A stretch of 64,000 bases of DNA from Clostridium formicaceticum (GTDB lineage Bacteria; Bacillota; Clostridia; Peptostreptococcales; Natronincolaceae), in the NCBI RefSeq assembly GCF_001854185.1, contig NZ_CP017603.1:1736001-1800000 (forward strand). The letters run 5' to 3'. This document shows positions 43,869-52,560 of the stretch, piece after piece. Within the stretch, counting starts at the first letter, position 1. Every line of letters begins with the position of its first letter. A program made the translations under genes and the position numbers. The notes below the pieces were generated by a model, which saw only the letters and a list, made by a program, of their open reading frames with translations, was not told the origin of the DNA and made no database searches.

Positions 43869-44840
43869 ATGAGGAGAAGTATGGCGGAGGACTTTAAAAA
43901 AATTTTTGATTCAATTACAGCAGAAGTAGGCAAACAAGTTGTGGGGCAGAAGGAAAACATTCAGTATGTTTTAATGGGTATTGTATGTGGAGGCAATATA
44001 CTGATGGAGGGGGCACCGGGCTTAGGAAAAACCTTGCTGATAAAAACTTTTTCTAGAGCATTGAATCTACCCTTTTCAAGAATACAATTTACACCTGATT
44101 TAATGCCCATGGATATTATCGGAACAGAAATCATAAGAAATACACAAGAAAAAATGGAGATTAGCTTTGAAAAGGGACCTATATTTAGTTCTTTGATATT
44201 GGCAGATGAGATCAATCGTGCTACCCCTAAAACACAAAGTGCTCTGTTGCAGGCGATGGCGGAAAAAACTGTAACAGTGGGGAAGACGACCTATCTCCTT
44301 GAAGAACCTTTTTTTGTCTTGGCCACCCAAAATCCTATAGAAATGGAGGGAACCTATCATCTGCCAGAAGCCCAGCTAGATCGTTTTATGTTTAAAGTAG
44401 AAATGAAACTTCCCAAACAAAAGGAGTTGTTAGATATCGTGGATATTACGGTAGGAGAAAAAACAGAAGTAGAGATCAAGGAAATAGCCTCAAAGGAAGA
44501 AATTGTTGAGATGAAAAAATTAGTCTATAGTGTGCCGGTATGCGATGAAGTAAAGAATAAGGCTATTACTATTTTGCTTAACACTCATCCACAGGAAACA
44601 CAGGTGACAGAGGTGAAGGATTATGTACGATGGGGTTGTAGTCCTAGAGGCTTGCAGGCTTTGATCTTGGGAGCAAAAGCAAAGGCACTGACGGAAGGAA
44701 GATATCATGTAGCCCTCCAAGACCTTTATGATATTGCTCCTATTGCTTTAGATCATCGATTGAAATTAAACTTCAGGGGTATTTCAGACAGAGTTGATGG
44801 AAAGGACGTTATTCTCAGGATATTAGAGCAGGTGATGTAA
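43869..44840 (+). CDS. MoxR-family AAA+ ATPase
   Basis: A 323-aa AAA+ ATPase. Walker A is GAPGLGKT near residue 50, Walker B ILADEINRATPKTQSALLQAM near 115, and sensor-1 ATQNPIEMEGTYHLPEAQLDRF near 155. MoxR ATPases work with vWA proteins to mature or load other proteins, often with metal cofactors. Here it is followed at once by a DUF58 protein and two vWA proteins, the usual partners. GAGGGGGAG precedes the ATG. Confidence 0.93.
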   Translation: MRRSMAEDFKKIFDSITAEVGKQVVGQKENIQYVLMGIVCGGNILMEGAPGLGKTLLIKTFSRALNLPFSRIQFTPDLMPMDIIGTEIIRNTQEKMEISFEKGPIFSSLILADEINRATPKTQSALLQAMAEKTVTVGKTTYLLEEPFFVLATQNPIEMEGTYHLPEAQLDRFMFKVEMKLPKQKELLDIVDITVGEKTEVEIKEIASKEEIVEMKKLVYSVPVCDEVKNKAITILLNTHPQETQVTEVKDYVRWGCSPRGLQALILGAKAKALTEGRYHVALQDLYDIAPIALDHRLKLNFRGISDRVDGKDVILRILEQVM

Positions 44841-44841
44841 A

Positions 44842-45681
44842 GTGGAAAAATTTTTAAGAGAAATTGAAGGTTTAAAAATCACCCCTAGAAGAAAAATTCT
44901 TCAGGGAAGCAAAGGAAATACAGCGTCTTATGGATTAGGGACTTCTACGGATTTTTTTGAGCATAGATCCTATGTACCTCAAGATGATTTAAGGAAACTG
45001 GATTGGAAGATTTACTGCCGTACAAAGGAACTTTACGTAAGACAGTTTACTGAAGAAAGCCAAATTCATATAAAAATCATTTTAGATGCCAGTTTATCTA
45101 TGGACTATGGCACATATAGCAAATTTCAATTAGCAAAACAGCTTGCTATAGGGATTGGCTATTTAGCTTTAAAGGGATTAAATTTATTAACGGTTGTGAA
45201 ATTAACCCATCAATCAGAGGTTTTAGCATACAAATTAAATGGGTTAGGAAATTTTTATGGCTTCAAAAAAAGAATGGAGGGGTTAGCATGTGAAGGGAAA
45301 ACCAATTATGAAGGGCTTTTGCAGACAGATGTTTTCTATAGCGGCATAACCTTTTTTCTTACGGACTTTTTATCGGAAGGCTATGAAAAAGCCTTAGATT
45401 TTTTAAATGTTAGAGGGGAAGAAACTATTGGGATCCATATCTTAGCAGAAGAAGAAAAGAGGCCTAAGCTGAGGGAAAATTTAAGACTTGTAGATATAGA
45501 AACAGGAGAAAAAGAAAGAATTGCTGTTACAAAGGAGCTTTACAGCATTTATCAAAGAAAAATTAATAGTTTTCTTGAAGATACAAAGGTAAATTGCAGC
45601 AAAAGAGGTATAAAATATGTTTTTTCAGAAACCACAAAATCTCCAGCAAAAATTTTGTTTGAAGCTATTGGGGGTATATAA
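44842..45681 (+). CDS. DUF58 domain protein
   Basis: A 279-aa cytosolic protein with the DUF58 core DFFEHRSYVPQDDLRKLDWKIY near residue 45 and a degenerate vWA fold afterwards (ILDASLSMDYG near 87, an intact DxSxS MIDAS-type motif). DUF58 proteins accompany MoxR ATPases. It starts at GTG 44842, one base after the moxR stop, and abuts the next gene. Confidence 0.9.
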   Translation: MEKFLREIEGLKITPRRKILQGSKGNTASYGLGTSTDFFEHRSYVPQDDLRKLDWKIYCRTKELYVRQFTEESQIHIKIILDASLSMDYGTYSKFQLAKQLAIGIGYLALKGLNLLTVVKLTHQSEVLAYKLNGLGNFYGFKKRMEGLACEGKTNYEGLLQTDVFYSGITFFLTDFLSEGYEKALDFLNVRGEETIGIHILAEEEKRPKLRENLRLVDIETGEKERIAVTKELYSIYQRKINSFLEDTKVNCSKRGIKYVFSETTKSPAKILFEAIGGI

Positions 45682-47202
45682 ATGAGTTTTTTGAATCCTA
45701 TGGCTTTATGGATGCTGTTGACTACCATCATCGTATTGATAATTTATTTTAAAAAACAGCAGGAAATAGAACTGAAGGTTAGCAGTATAAAGCTATGGCA
45801 AGAGGTTTTAGCAGAAGCAGAAAAAATTAAAATAAGTAAGGTAAATCAATACTTGCTGTTATTACTGCAGCTGGCAATTATTTTATTGATTGTCATGGCT
45901 TTATCAAGACCCATCATCTATGGAGGGGGACAAAAAGAAAGCGTCACCATCCTTCTAGATAACTCTTTTTCTATGCAGGCAATTTCACAAGGTAATAGGC
46001 ATTTAGATCTGGCAAAAGAGGAGGGCAAGGAGTATATCCATGGTCTTAGCAGAGATGTTGTGATCAATCTTATGACAATCAATGAAAGCGTCAGTCTTCT
46101 GCTGGAGGAAGGCAGCAAAGCACAAGCATTAGCAGGTATAGAGGCTATTGTTCCTTCTCAGAAGCCATTAAATATAGAGGCAATGGAGACGATCAAGACA
46201 TCGTTGCTTTCAAATAAAATCTTTATTACAGATAAGAGCATCCATGAGGTTGAAGGTGTGATAAAGGTGGGAGAGGACTTATATAATTTAGGGATTATCG
46301 ATGTAAAATATGATTACTATGAGAATATGGTTATTTGCAGTATTAGAAACTATGGTGCTAGTGAGGTAGAAGCGAGATTATTGATTACAGATGAAGGTGG
46401 AAGAAAATATCGTCAAAGAAAAGTGATTGAAGGTAAGCAGAAAAAAGATATCCTTATAGGACTTGAGATGGAACCAGAAATCCTAAAGGTGGTTTTAGAG
46501 ATTGAAGATATGCTGCAGCAGGATAATGAATTTCTACTAGGGGTGGGAAAGGATTATAAAAAAGAAGTGCTTTTGATAGGAGAGAATGATTTTATAGAAA
46601 AGGCACTGAAAAGTATAAGAGGAATCAATTGGAGGAAGTCAGATAAAATGAAGGAAGGCTATGATCTCTATATCATAGGGGATCATCAGAAATATGAAAC
46701 CACAAAACCTGTTTGGTATCTTAAGGCAGAAGATTTCTTAGGGTCAGAGGAGAAACAAGGTACTGAAAAACTTACTATCAGAGGCTATGAAACATCAGCG
46801 GAAATGATATCTATAGAAAATCCTATTGCCTTAAAGGAAAAGGAAGGATTTCAAAGGATCATAGAGGCTGGAGAAAAACCTTTAACGATAGCAGGAATAG
46901 AAGAAAATAATAAGGTGATTTATTCTTCTATGGATCTAGGAAAAACAAATTTACCAATGACACCATTCTTTCCTATTTATGTGGAAGAGATGTTGTATTG
47001 GTTGTTGGATGAAGATTTTTCAAAAAATATGGAGGATGTAAACAATCCTCCTGGAGATTTTATGCTAGGGGAAACTGATCTTTATGTTTCGCCGCAAAAA
47101 AGCTGGGTTCCAGCAGTAATGAAACCCCAAAATATATTTATATATTTGGCAATGTTGTTGCTCTTTATAGAATGGAAGGTGTATAAAAATGTTCAAGGTT
47201 AA
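45682..47202 (+). CDS. BatA/vWA membrane protein
   Basis: A 506-aa protein. The N-terminal BatA-type segment (SFLNPMALWMLLTTIIVLII, then a second helix at 52-72) is followed by a vWA domain with MIDAS motif LDNSFSMQA near residue 91. A beta-rich region comes next and a final helix lies near the C terminus (IFIYLAMLLLFIEW). It is membrane-tethered at both ends. It overlaps the following gene by 14 bases, so the two are translated together. Confidence 0.85.
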   Translation: MSFLNPMALWMLLTTIIVLIIYFKKQQEIELKVSSIKLWQEVLAEAEKIKISKVNQYLLLLLQLAIILLIVMALSRPIIYGGGQKESVTILLDNSFSMQAISQGNRHLDLAKEEGKEYIHGLSRDVVINLMTINESVSLLLEEGSKAQALAGIEAIVPSQKPLNIEAMETIKTSLLSNKIFITDKSIHEVEGVIKVGEDLYNLGIIDVKYDYYENMVICSIRNYGASEVEARLLITDEGGRKYRQRKVIEGKQKKDILIGLEMEPEILKVVLEIEDMLQQDNEFLLGVGKDYKKEVLLIGENDFIEKALKSIRGINWRKSDKMKEGYDLYIIGDHQKYETTKPVWYLKAEDFLGSEEKQGTEKLTIRGYETSAEMISIENPIALKEKEGFQRIIEAGEKPLTIAGIEENNKVIYSSMDLGKTNLPMTPFFPIYVEEMLYWLLDEDFSKNMEDVNNPPGDFMLGETDLYVSPQKSWVPAVMKPQNIFIYLAMLLLFIEWKVYKNVQG

Positions 47203-49615
47203 AAGGGGGAATCGATGGCTTTTGTTAAGGCTAGCTGCTGTTATGTGCTTAGTGCTTTCCCTTTTGCCTGTGAAAATATCACAAAAAGCTGCTGATAGCA
47301 GCACCATATTCTTGGTAGATAGGTCCCTTAGTGTTCTAGAACACGAAAAGATGATACAAGCATATATCAACGCTCAGATTGAAAGAAAAGGAAAAAGGGA
47401 TATGTACAGCGTCATATCCTTTGGCAAAGATGCCATGATAGAAATACCCTTCACTACTGAAAAAAAGCAAGCAACCTTTCATACCAGCATAGATAGGAAT
47501 TTTACCAACCTAGAAAATGCCTTGAAGGTTGCACTGACCTATTTTCCTGAAGAGTATCATAAAAGATTGGTTTTATTTACAGATGCGGAAGAGAACATTG
47601 GCAACTATCGTGAAATTTCCTTAAAGCTAGCTGATGAAAATATCATGCTATTGGCATATCCTTTGAAAAAGCAGGTAAAAAAAGATATTCAATTCACTAG
47701 ACTGCACTTACCAAATACCCTATATGAAAATGGGGATATTCTTATTACTGCTGAAATAGATGCCAACTATCAAGGGAAAGGTGTTATAGACTTTTATGGT
47801 TTTGGAGGAGAAGTCATCTCAAAGGAGATTGTATTTGAAGCAGGTAGTAATTTTTATGAAATACACCTGGAAAGGGGGACAGTCTATGATGAAAAAATAG
47901 TAGGTGAAGTCACGGGAGCAGGAGATGAGAATCCTCACAACAATAGGGCAACAGCCTATATACATAGTGAAAAAAGACCCAGAGTCCTGGTCATAGGTGA
48001 AGAAAGCCACAGAAGGAATGTTGTGGCTCTTACAAAAAGCTTAGGAATGGCGGTAGATGGCATAAGGGCTGGAGGAGGGAATTACACAATAACAGACTTA
48101 GCTGAATATGACCAACTGATCTTGGTCAATGTATCTCATCATGCTATTGGAAAAAATCTGGAGGAGGCAATAGAACATTGCGTCAGCCGACTAGGAAGCG
48201 GACTTTTGGTGATAGGAGGAGAAAATAGTTTTGCTTTAGGAGAATATGAAGAAAGTTTACTAGAAAAAATGCTGCCAGTGGATAGTTTTATACAGGCAGA
48301 TCAGGAGAAGGCCAATATGGGTTTGGTGATTGCTGTAGATGCTTCAGGAAGCATGGAGGATGGTGTTATAGAAAAATTGGCATTGGCAAAAGAATCTATC
48401 ATAGAAGCGGCGAGAATTCTTGATAAAGAAGATTATTTGGGTGTAATAGCTTTTTCCGATACTGTTGAATGGATTGTACCCTATAAAAAATCTCCAGAGG
48501 ATCTTGAAGTAGCCTCTAGTGTAAATAGAATAAGTGCTGGGGGAGGTACATTGATACAACCATCCCTCAAGGCAGCGACAGAAGCTTTAAAAATCAGTGA
48601 TACAAAGATAAACCATATCATTCTTATGACGGATGGGGAAGGAGAAAAGGAGGGATACGAAGACCTTTTACAGACAATGAAGGAAGAGGAGATTACCTTA
48701 TCTACCATCGCCATAGGGGCAGATGCTGATAGAAGGTTTTTAGAAAAATTGAGTGATGCAGCGGGAGGAAGAAATTATTTCGCTGAAAATCCAACTGAAA
48801 TTCCTCGACTACTGACAGAAGAAACCTATGTTTCCAGCAGAAAATATATCAATGAAAGAGAGATTCTGCCTACACTGAAGGGGAGCAACAATCGTTTTCC
48901 AAAGGATATGCCCAGTTTATATGGATATGTTTCCACTACATTAAAGGAAGGGAGCCATTTAATACTGGCGACTGATTTAGAAGAGCCGCTGTTGGCGGAA
49001 AGAAACTATGGTTTAGGAAAAACGATGGTATGGACCTCTGATTTAGTGGGGAAGTGGTCTGCTAATTGGATTGCTTGGAGGGAAATGGGGGAGGTTTGGA
49101 GGGAGATGTTAAATACCACCTTAAGACAGCAAAGCCTTCATGAAGATAAAATAGAAGTGTATTTAGAGGGTGGCAATCTTCATTTAGTGGTGGCGGTAAG
49201 TGATGAGGTGGAGAATGTAACTTTAGATACTATCCATGCTTCTAACCTAACTTCCCATAATACAATGCTTCAAACATCAAAGGGAATCTTCGAGAAAAAG
49301 CTGGGCTTGGAGACGGTAGGGGAATATCTACTGAATATCCAGGTCAACTTAAAAAACGAAGAAACCCGAAGTCATAAAAGAAGGATCGCCTTAGACTACT
49401 CTCCCGAATACGATATAAAATTGCAGGAGGATAGAAGACAGCAGGTTTTCAAAGATTTTACCCTCATAGACAATAATACAGAAGTGTTTAAGCATCCTCT
49501 TTCCATGAAAATAAGATCCTATAGGGAGGCAAAGGGTATTTTTTTAACTTTGGCGATTATCTTTTTTCTAGCAGATTTATGGCTTAGAAAAAATTGGAGG
49601 AGGTTTTGGACTTGA
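47189..49615 (+). CDS. vWA and glutamine-amidotransferase-like membrane protein
   Basis: An 808-aa protein. A hydrophobic N terminus precedes a first vWA-like domain (about 30-165, with FLVDRSLSV). A class I amidotransferase-like domain follows (about 265-360: VLVIGEESHRRN, LLVIGGENSFALGEYEES), then a full vWA domain with AVDASGSMEDG near residue 382, and a last transmembrane helix near 790. This order matches COG5426-type partners of MoxR/DUF58. The catalytic cysteine of true amidotransferases is not evident. Confidence 0.85.
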   Translation: MFKVKRGNRWLLLRLAAVMCLVLSLLPVKISQKAADSSTIFLVDRSLSVLEHEKMIQAYINAQIERKGKRDMYSVISFGKDAMIEIPFTTEKKQATFHTSIDRNFTNLENALKVALTYFPEEYHKRLVLFTDAEENIGNYREISLKLADENIMLLAYPLKKQVKKDIQFTRLHLPNTLYENGDILITAEIDANYQGKGVIDFYGFGGEVISKEIVFEAGSNFYEIHLERGTVYDEKIVGEVTGAGDENPHNNRATAYIHSEKRPRVLVIGEESHRRNVVALTKSLGMAVDGIRAGGGNYTITDLAEYDQLILVNVSHHAIGKNLEEAIEHCVSRLGSGLLVIGGENSFALGEYEESLLEKMLPVDSFIQADQEKANMGLVIAVDASGSMEDGVIEKLALAKESIIEAARILDKEDYLGVIAFSDTVEWIVPYKKSPEDLEVASSVNRISAGGGTLIQPSLKAATEALKISDTKINHIILMTDGEGEKEGYEDLLQTMKEEEITLSTIAIGADADRRFLEKLSDAAGGRNYFAENPTEIPRLLTEETYVSSRKYINEREILPTLKGSNNRFPKDMPSLYGYVSTTLKEGSHLILATDLEEPLLAERNYGLGKTMVWTSDLVGKWSANWIAWREMGEVWREMLNTTLRQQSLHEDKIEVYLEGGNLHLVVAVSDEVENVTLDTIHASNLTSHNTMLQTSKGIFEKKLGLETVGEYLLNIQVNLKNEETRSHKRRIALDYSPEYDIKLQEDRRQQVFKDFTLIDNNTEVFKHPLSMKIRSYREAKGIFLTLAIIFFLADLWLRKNWRRFWT

Positions 49616-51030
49616 TAGGAAAAAACAGCAAAAAGCTTTTAGGGTTACTGTTGATAATGGTATTCATAATAGGAGGTCTTTTGGGCTGCTTTCATAGGTC
49701 TCAAAAAACAATCACAAACCTTGATGAAGGTGTTATAGAAGAGATAAAAGAGATAAAAGACCATGATATGGTTTCTGAGAAGGAAATAGGAGAAGAAGAA
49801 AACAAAGAAAGCTTAGAAAAAGAAAAAAAAGATAAAAAAGATATACAAGAGAAAGCTGAAAAGGAAATAGAAGCAGTTTCTGAAGAAGAGAAAATAACAA
49901 AAAATAAAGAAGTAACAGAAAACAAAGAAATTAAAGAGAACAAAAAAGCAACAGAAGAAACAAATACCGAGGAAAACACAAAAAAAGAAAGGGACAATCC
50001 TGTTACCATCATTGATGGGGTGGAATATACCAATTATAAAGGACCTGTGCAGGGAGAGATAAAGTATGTAGAGGGAAGACCTGCGGATGAAGCTTCTGCT
50101 TATAGAAAGGCATCAGGAGATATCGGCAGTCCTTATCAAGTAGATCTACGTGTTACCACGAATTTTGGTCATAGTAAAATGTATGCTGAAAATGTAGGTA
50201 TGGTAAAAGATGAAGTAGGGATGGAGGTGCTTTTCAGGAATTTGGATATACAGACTGCCTATGGAGGGGGGTTCGTAAATGCGATTAATGGTGTTGAATC
50301 AAAATTCACCTTTTTTACAGGAAGTCAAAGAAAAAAAGAAGATTGGTTTTATTGGGTAAATGGGATATTAGCCCCCATAGGGGTAGCTGAATATCGCCCA
50401 GAACCAGGAGATGTGATCTGGTGGGATTTTCATGATTGGGAGACTACGATGTTTATTCCTGCTGTCATAGGAGCATATCCACAACCCTTTAAAAGTGGTT
50501 TTATGGGGAGCAATCCTGGAACTGTCATTATGTACACTGAAGCTTATGAAAAGGAAGCAGAGGAGTTAAAACAAAGCCTGCAAAATCAAGGGGTAAAAAA
50601 AGTAGATATAGCTGTGTATGATGCAAAGCTTTTAGAGAATCCTGCAAGATATTACATTGTATTGGGGATTTGGGATGAACTGGTGAAGGAATCTACCATC
50701 ACCAACAGCAGAGGAAGAGAAATCAATTTATTGGAAGAGACAAATGACCAGAATAAATTTATTGGCGTCTATGCCAAATTTGATGAGGGAAAGCTGCATG
50801 CTTTAGATTTTAAGGGAAATAAGAAAACTTCTTATTCTCAGGCAGGTACCATCTACGCTTATGCAGCTGGGCTAGGGGCTATACGACCAATATGGATTGT
50901 GTCAGGAACTGATGACAGGGGGGTTAGGATGGCCTTTGAAACCCTATTGAATCAACCGGAAAAGATAAAAGATACCTTTGGCGTAGTGGTATCTGAGAAG
51001 GGCATAGAAAAAATTCCCTATACCCAATAG
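49612..51030 (+). CDS. DUF4430 lipoprotein (transcobalamin beta-domain-like)
   Basis: A 472-aa lipoprotein. Start TTG 49612 is chosen because GGAGGAGG is eight bases upstream and because it overlaps the previous stop as TTGA. The lipobox LLGC places the lipidated cysteine at residue 26. A long Glu/Lys linker (about 35-130) acts as a stalk. The DUF4430-like domain (about 140-280) carries DWFYWVNGILAPIGVAEY and EPGDVIWWDFHDW. A C-terminal alpha/beta domain (about 285-470) of unknown type contains YYIVLGIWDEL. Last gene coupled to the MoxR/vWA module. Confidence 0.78.
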   Translation: MIGKNSKKLLGLLLIMVFIIGGLLGCFHRSQKTITNLDEGVIEEIKEIKDHDMVSEKEIGEEENKESLEKEKKDKKDIQEKAEKEIEAVSEEEKITKNKEVTENKEIKENKKATEETNTEENTKKERDNPVTIIDGVEYTNYKGPVQGEIKYVEGRPADEASAYRKASGDIGSPYQVDLRVTTNFGHSKMYAENVGMVKDEVGMEVLFRNLDIQTAYGGGFVNAINGVESKFTFFTGSQRKKEDWFYWVNGILAPIGVAEYRPEPGDVIWWDFHDWETTMFIPAVIGAYPQPFKSGFMGSNPGTVIMYTEAYEKEAEELKQSLQNQGVKKVDIAVYDAKLLENPARYYIVLGIWDELVKESTITNSRGREINLLEETNDQNKFIGVYAKFDEGKLHALDFKGNKKTSYSQAGTIYAYAAGLGAIRPIWIVSGTDDRGVRMAFETLLNQPEKIKDTFGVVVSEKGIEKIPYTQ

Positions 51031-51061
51031 GGAGGGAAGAAAAGTATAAATGGAGGTATAA

Positions 51062-52534
51062 ATGATGATGAAAAGTACATGGAAAAAACTTTTAGCACTT
51101 TTATTAGTATGGGGTATGGTATTGGGGGCATGGCAGCCTGTTTTTGCTGAAAATAAATCCAGTATCAGTAGAGAAGAACTTTATCAAAGGGCACAAAAAA
51201 CCATTAACTACTATCATAAAACCTATAAGGAATACAGTTATGCGGGTATTTTAGATTGGCCGGCATTAGGACTTTATGGTTTTGGAGAGGATGTAAGTGG
51301 TCCAAAATGGACTGTCGGTGGTAAAAATGGTGCCTATTGGAGAGAGGAGCAGGTGAAGGCAGGAGCAGGTCTTTCAAAGGTAAAAAACACAGATTATCAA
51401 AGAACCATTATAGGGGTAACAGCAGCAGGAAAAGATCCCCGAAACTTCGGAGGACAGAATCTTGTGGAGACGGTGAAGGGTACGATGATGCAAAACGGAC
51501 ATTTTGCTGACTCCGTAGCAGATAATATAACCGGCGAACCTGTAGGAGAAACCCTAATCAATGCCCATATATATGGTATCATTGCCCTTCATGTTGCTGG
51601 AGAACCTATTCCCAACAGAGACAAATGTTTAGAATGGCTGATAAAACAGCAGCATATGGATGGTGGATTTACATGGGATGTCAAATACTTCGATAATCCT
51701 GAGGATTATCATAGAGTTATATCAGATGTAGATATGACAGCAGCAGGATTGATGGCATTTGCCATACTGGGGGAAGACATCAATGCCCCCCATGTACAGA
51801 GAGTACTGGATTTTTTAAAGGAAGAACAGCTTGAAAATGGTGGTTTTCATTCCTGGGGGACGGATAATCCAGAAAGTTGTGCATGGGTGATTAAAGCACT
51901 AACTTTATTTGGCATAGATCCTATGGGTCCGGAATGGACAAAACCCAGTGGAGGAAATCCGGTTACATCTATTCTCAGATTTCAACAACCGGATGGTAGT
52001 TTTAGCCATGTTTTAAATGAAGAAGATTATTTACCTGTTTACAGCAATGGCATGGCTACCGAACAATCTCTCTATGGATTGGCGGATGCCTATAATAATA
52101 AAGCTGCTTATGATATGCTTCATGAAAAATATAAACCTGCAGCTGTAGAGCATGTATTTAAGGATTTTCAACCACTGGATCAAGGATTTGAAGAAGCTTT
52201 AGCGCTTGCTTATGATTATATTATGCTGATTGATGCGAAAGGCAATTTTCATCCAACCCAACCAGTAAAGCCAGAGGAATTAGCAAGAGCTTTTTCAAGG
52301 ATGCAGGTTTTAGGTTATGCTATAGAAGTAGGAGATATTTCTTCCTATAAGAATGAACTATCAGGAAAAGAGTTTGTAGAAATTCTTTCTAAAGCGACAG
52401 GCATGGAAAACACTTTAGAAAAGCTACAGGAGGAAGGACTGCTTTATGAGGGTTTTGCTATGGACAAGACGGTAACCAAAGCTGAGGCAGCTATAAGTCT
52501 TTATCGTTTGATAAAAAATATCGACCTGATGTAA
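51062..52534 (+). CDS. secreted transcobalamin alpha-domain-like barrel protein
   Basis: A 490-aa exported protein. The signal peptide ends PVFA near residue 29. Prenyltransferase/squalene-oxidase-type repeats fill about 90-380: QQHMDGGFTWD, ENGGFHSWGTDNPESCAWVI and FQQPDGSFSH, with the NGMATEQSLYGLADAY end motif shared with the other barrels here. Residues about 385-490 look like degenerate SLH repeats (VTKAEAAISLYRLI). GGAGGT lies just before three adjacent ATG codons (51062, 51065, 51068). The gene follows a DUF4430 lipoprotein gene, so the alpha and beta halves are encoded as neighbours. Confidence 0.8.
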   Translation: MMMKSTWKKLLALLLVWGMVLGAWQPVFAENKSSISREELYQRAQKTINYYHKTYKEYSYAGILDWPALGLYGFGEDVSGPKWTVGGKNGAYWREEQVKAGAGLSKVKNTDYQRTIIGVTAAGKDPRNFGGQNLVETVKGTMMQNGHFADSVADNITGEPVGETLINAHIYGIIALHVAGEPIPNRDKCLEWLIKQQHMDGGFTWDVKYFDNPEDYHRVISDVDMTAAGLMAFAILGEDINAPHVQRVLDFLKEEQLENGGFHSWGTDNPESCAWVIKALTLFGIDPMGPEWTKPSGGNPVTSILRFQQPDGSFSHVLNEEDYLPVYSNGMATEQSLYGLADAYNNKAAYDMLHEKYKPAAVEHVFKDFQPLDQGFEEALALAYDYIMLIDAKGNFHPTQPVKPEELARAFSRMQVLGYAIEVGDISSYKNELSGKEFVEILSKATGMENTLEKLQEEGLLYEGFAMDKTVTKAEAAISLYRLIKNIDLM

Positions 52535-52560
52535 AATTTCTTATAAAGGGGTGAAACTGG

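Noticed and set aside
43869-45681. MoxR plus vWA genes considered as cobalt chelatase (CobN/CobS/CobT)
   Set aside because: The ATPase has MoxR-type motifs, followed by DUF58 and BatA-type proteins, and no CobN large subunit is present.
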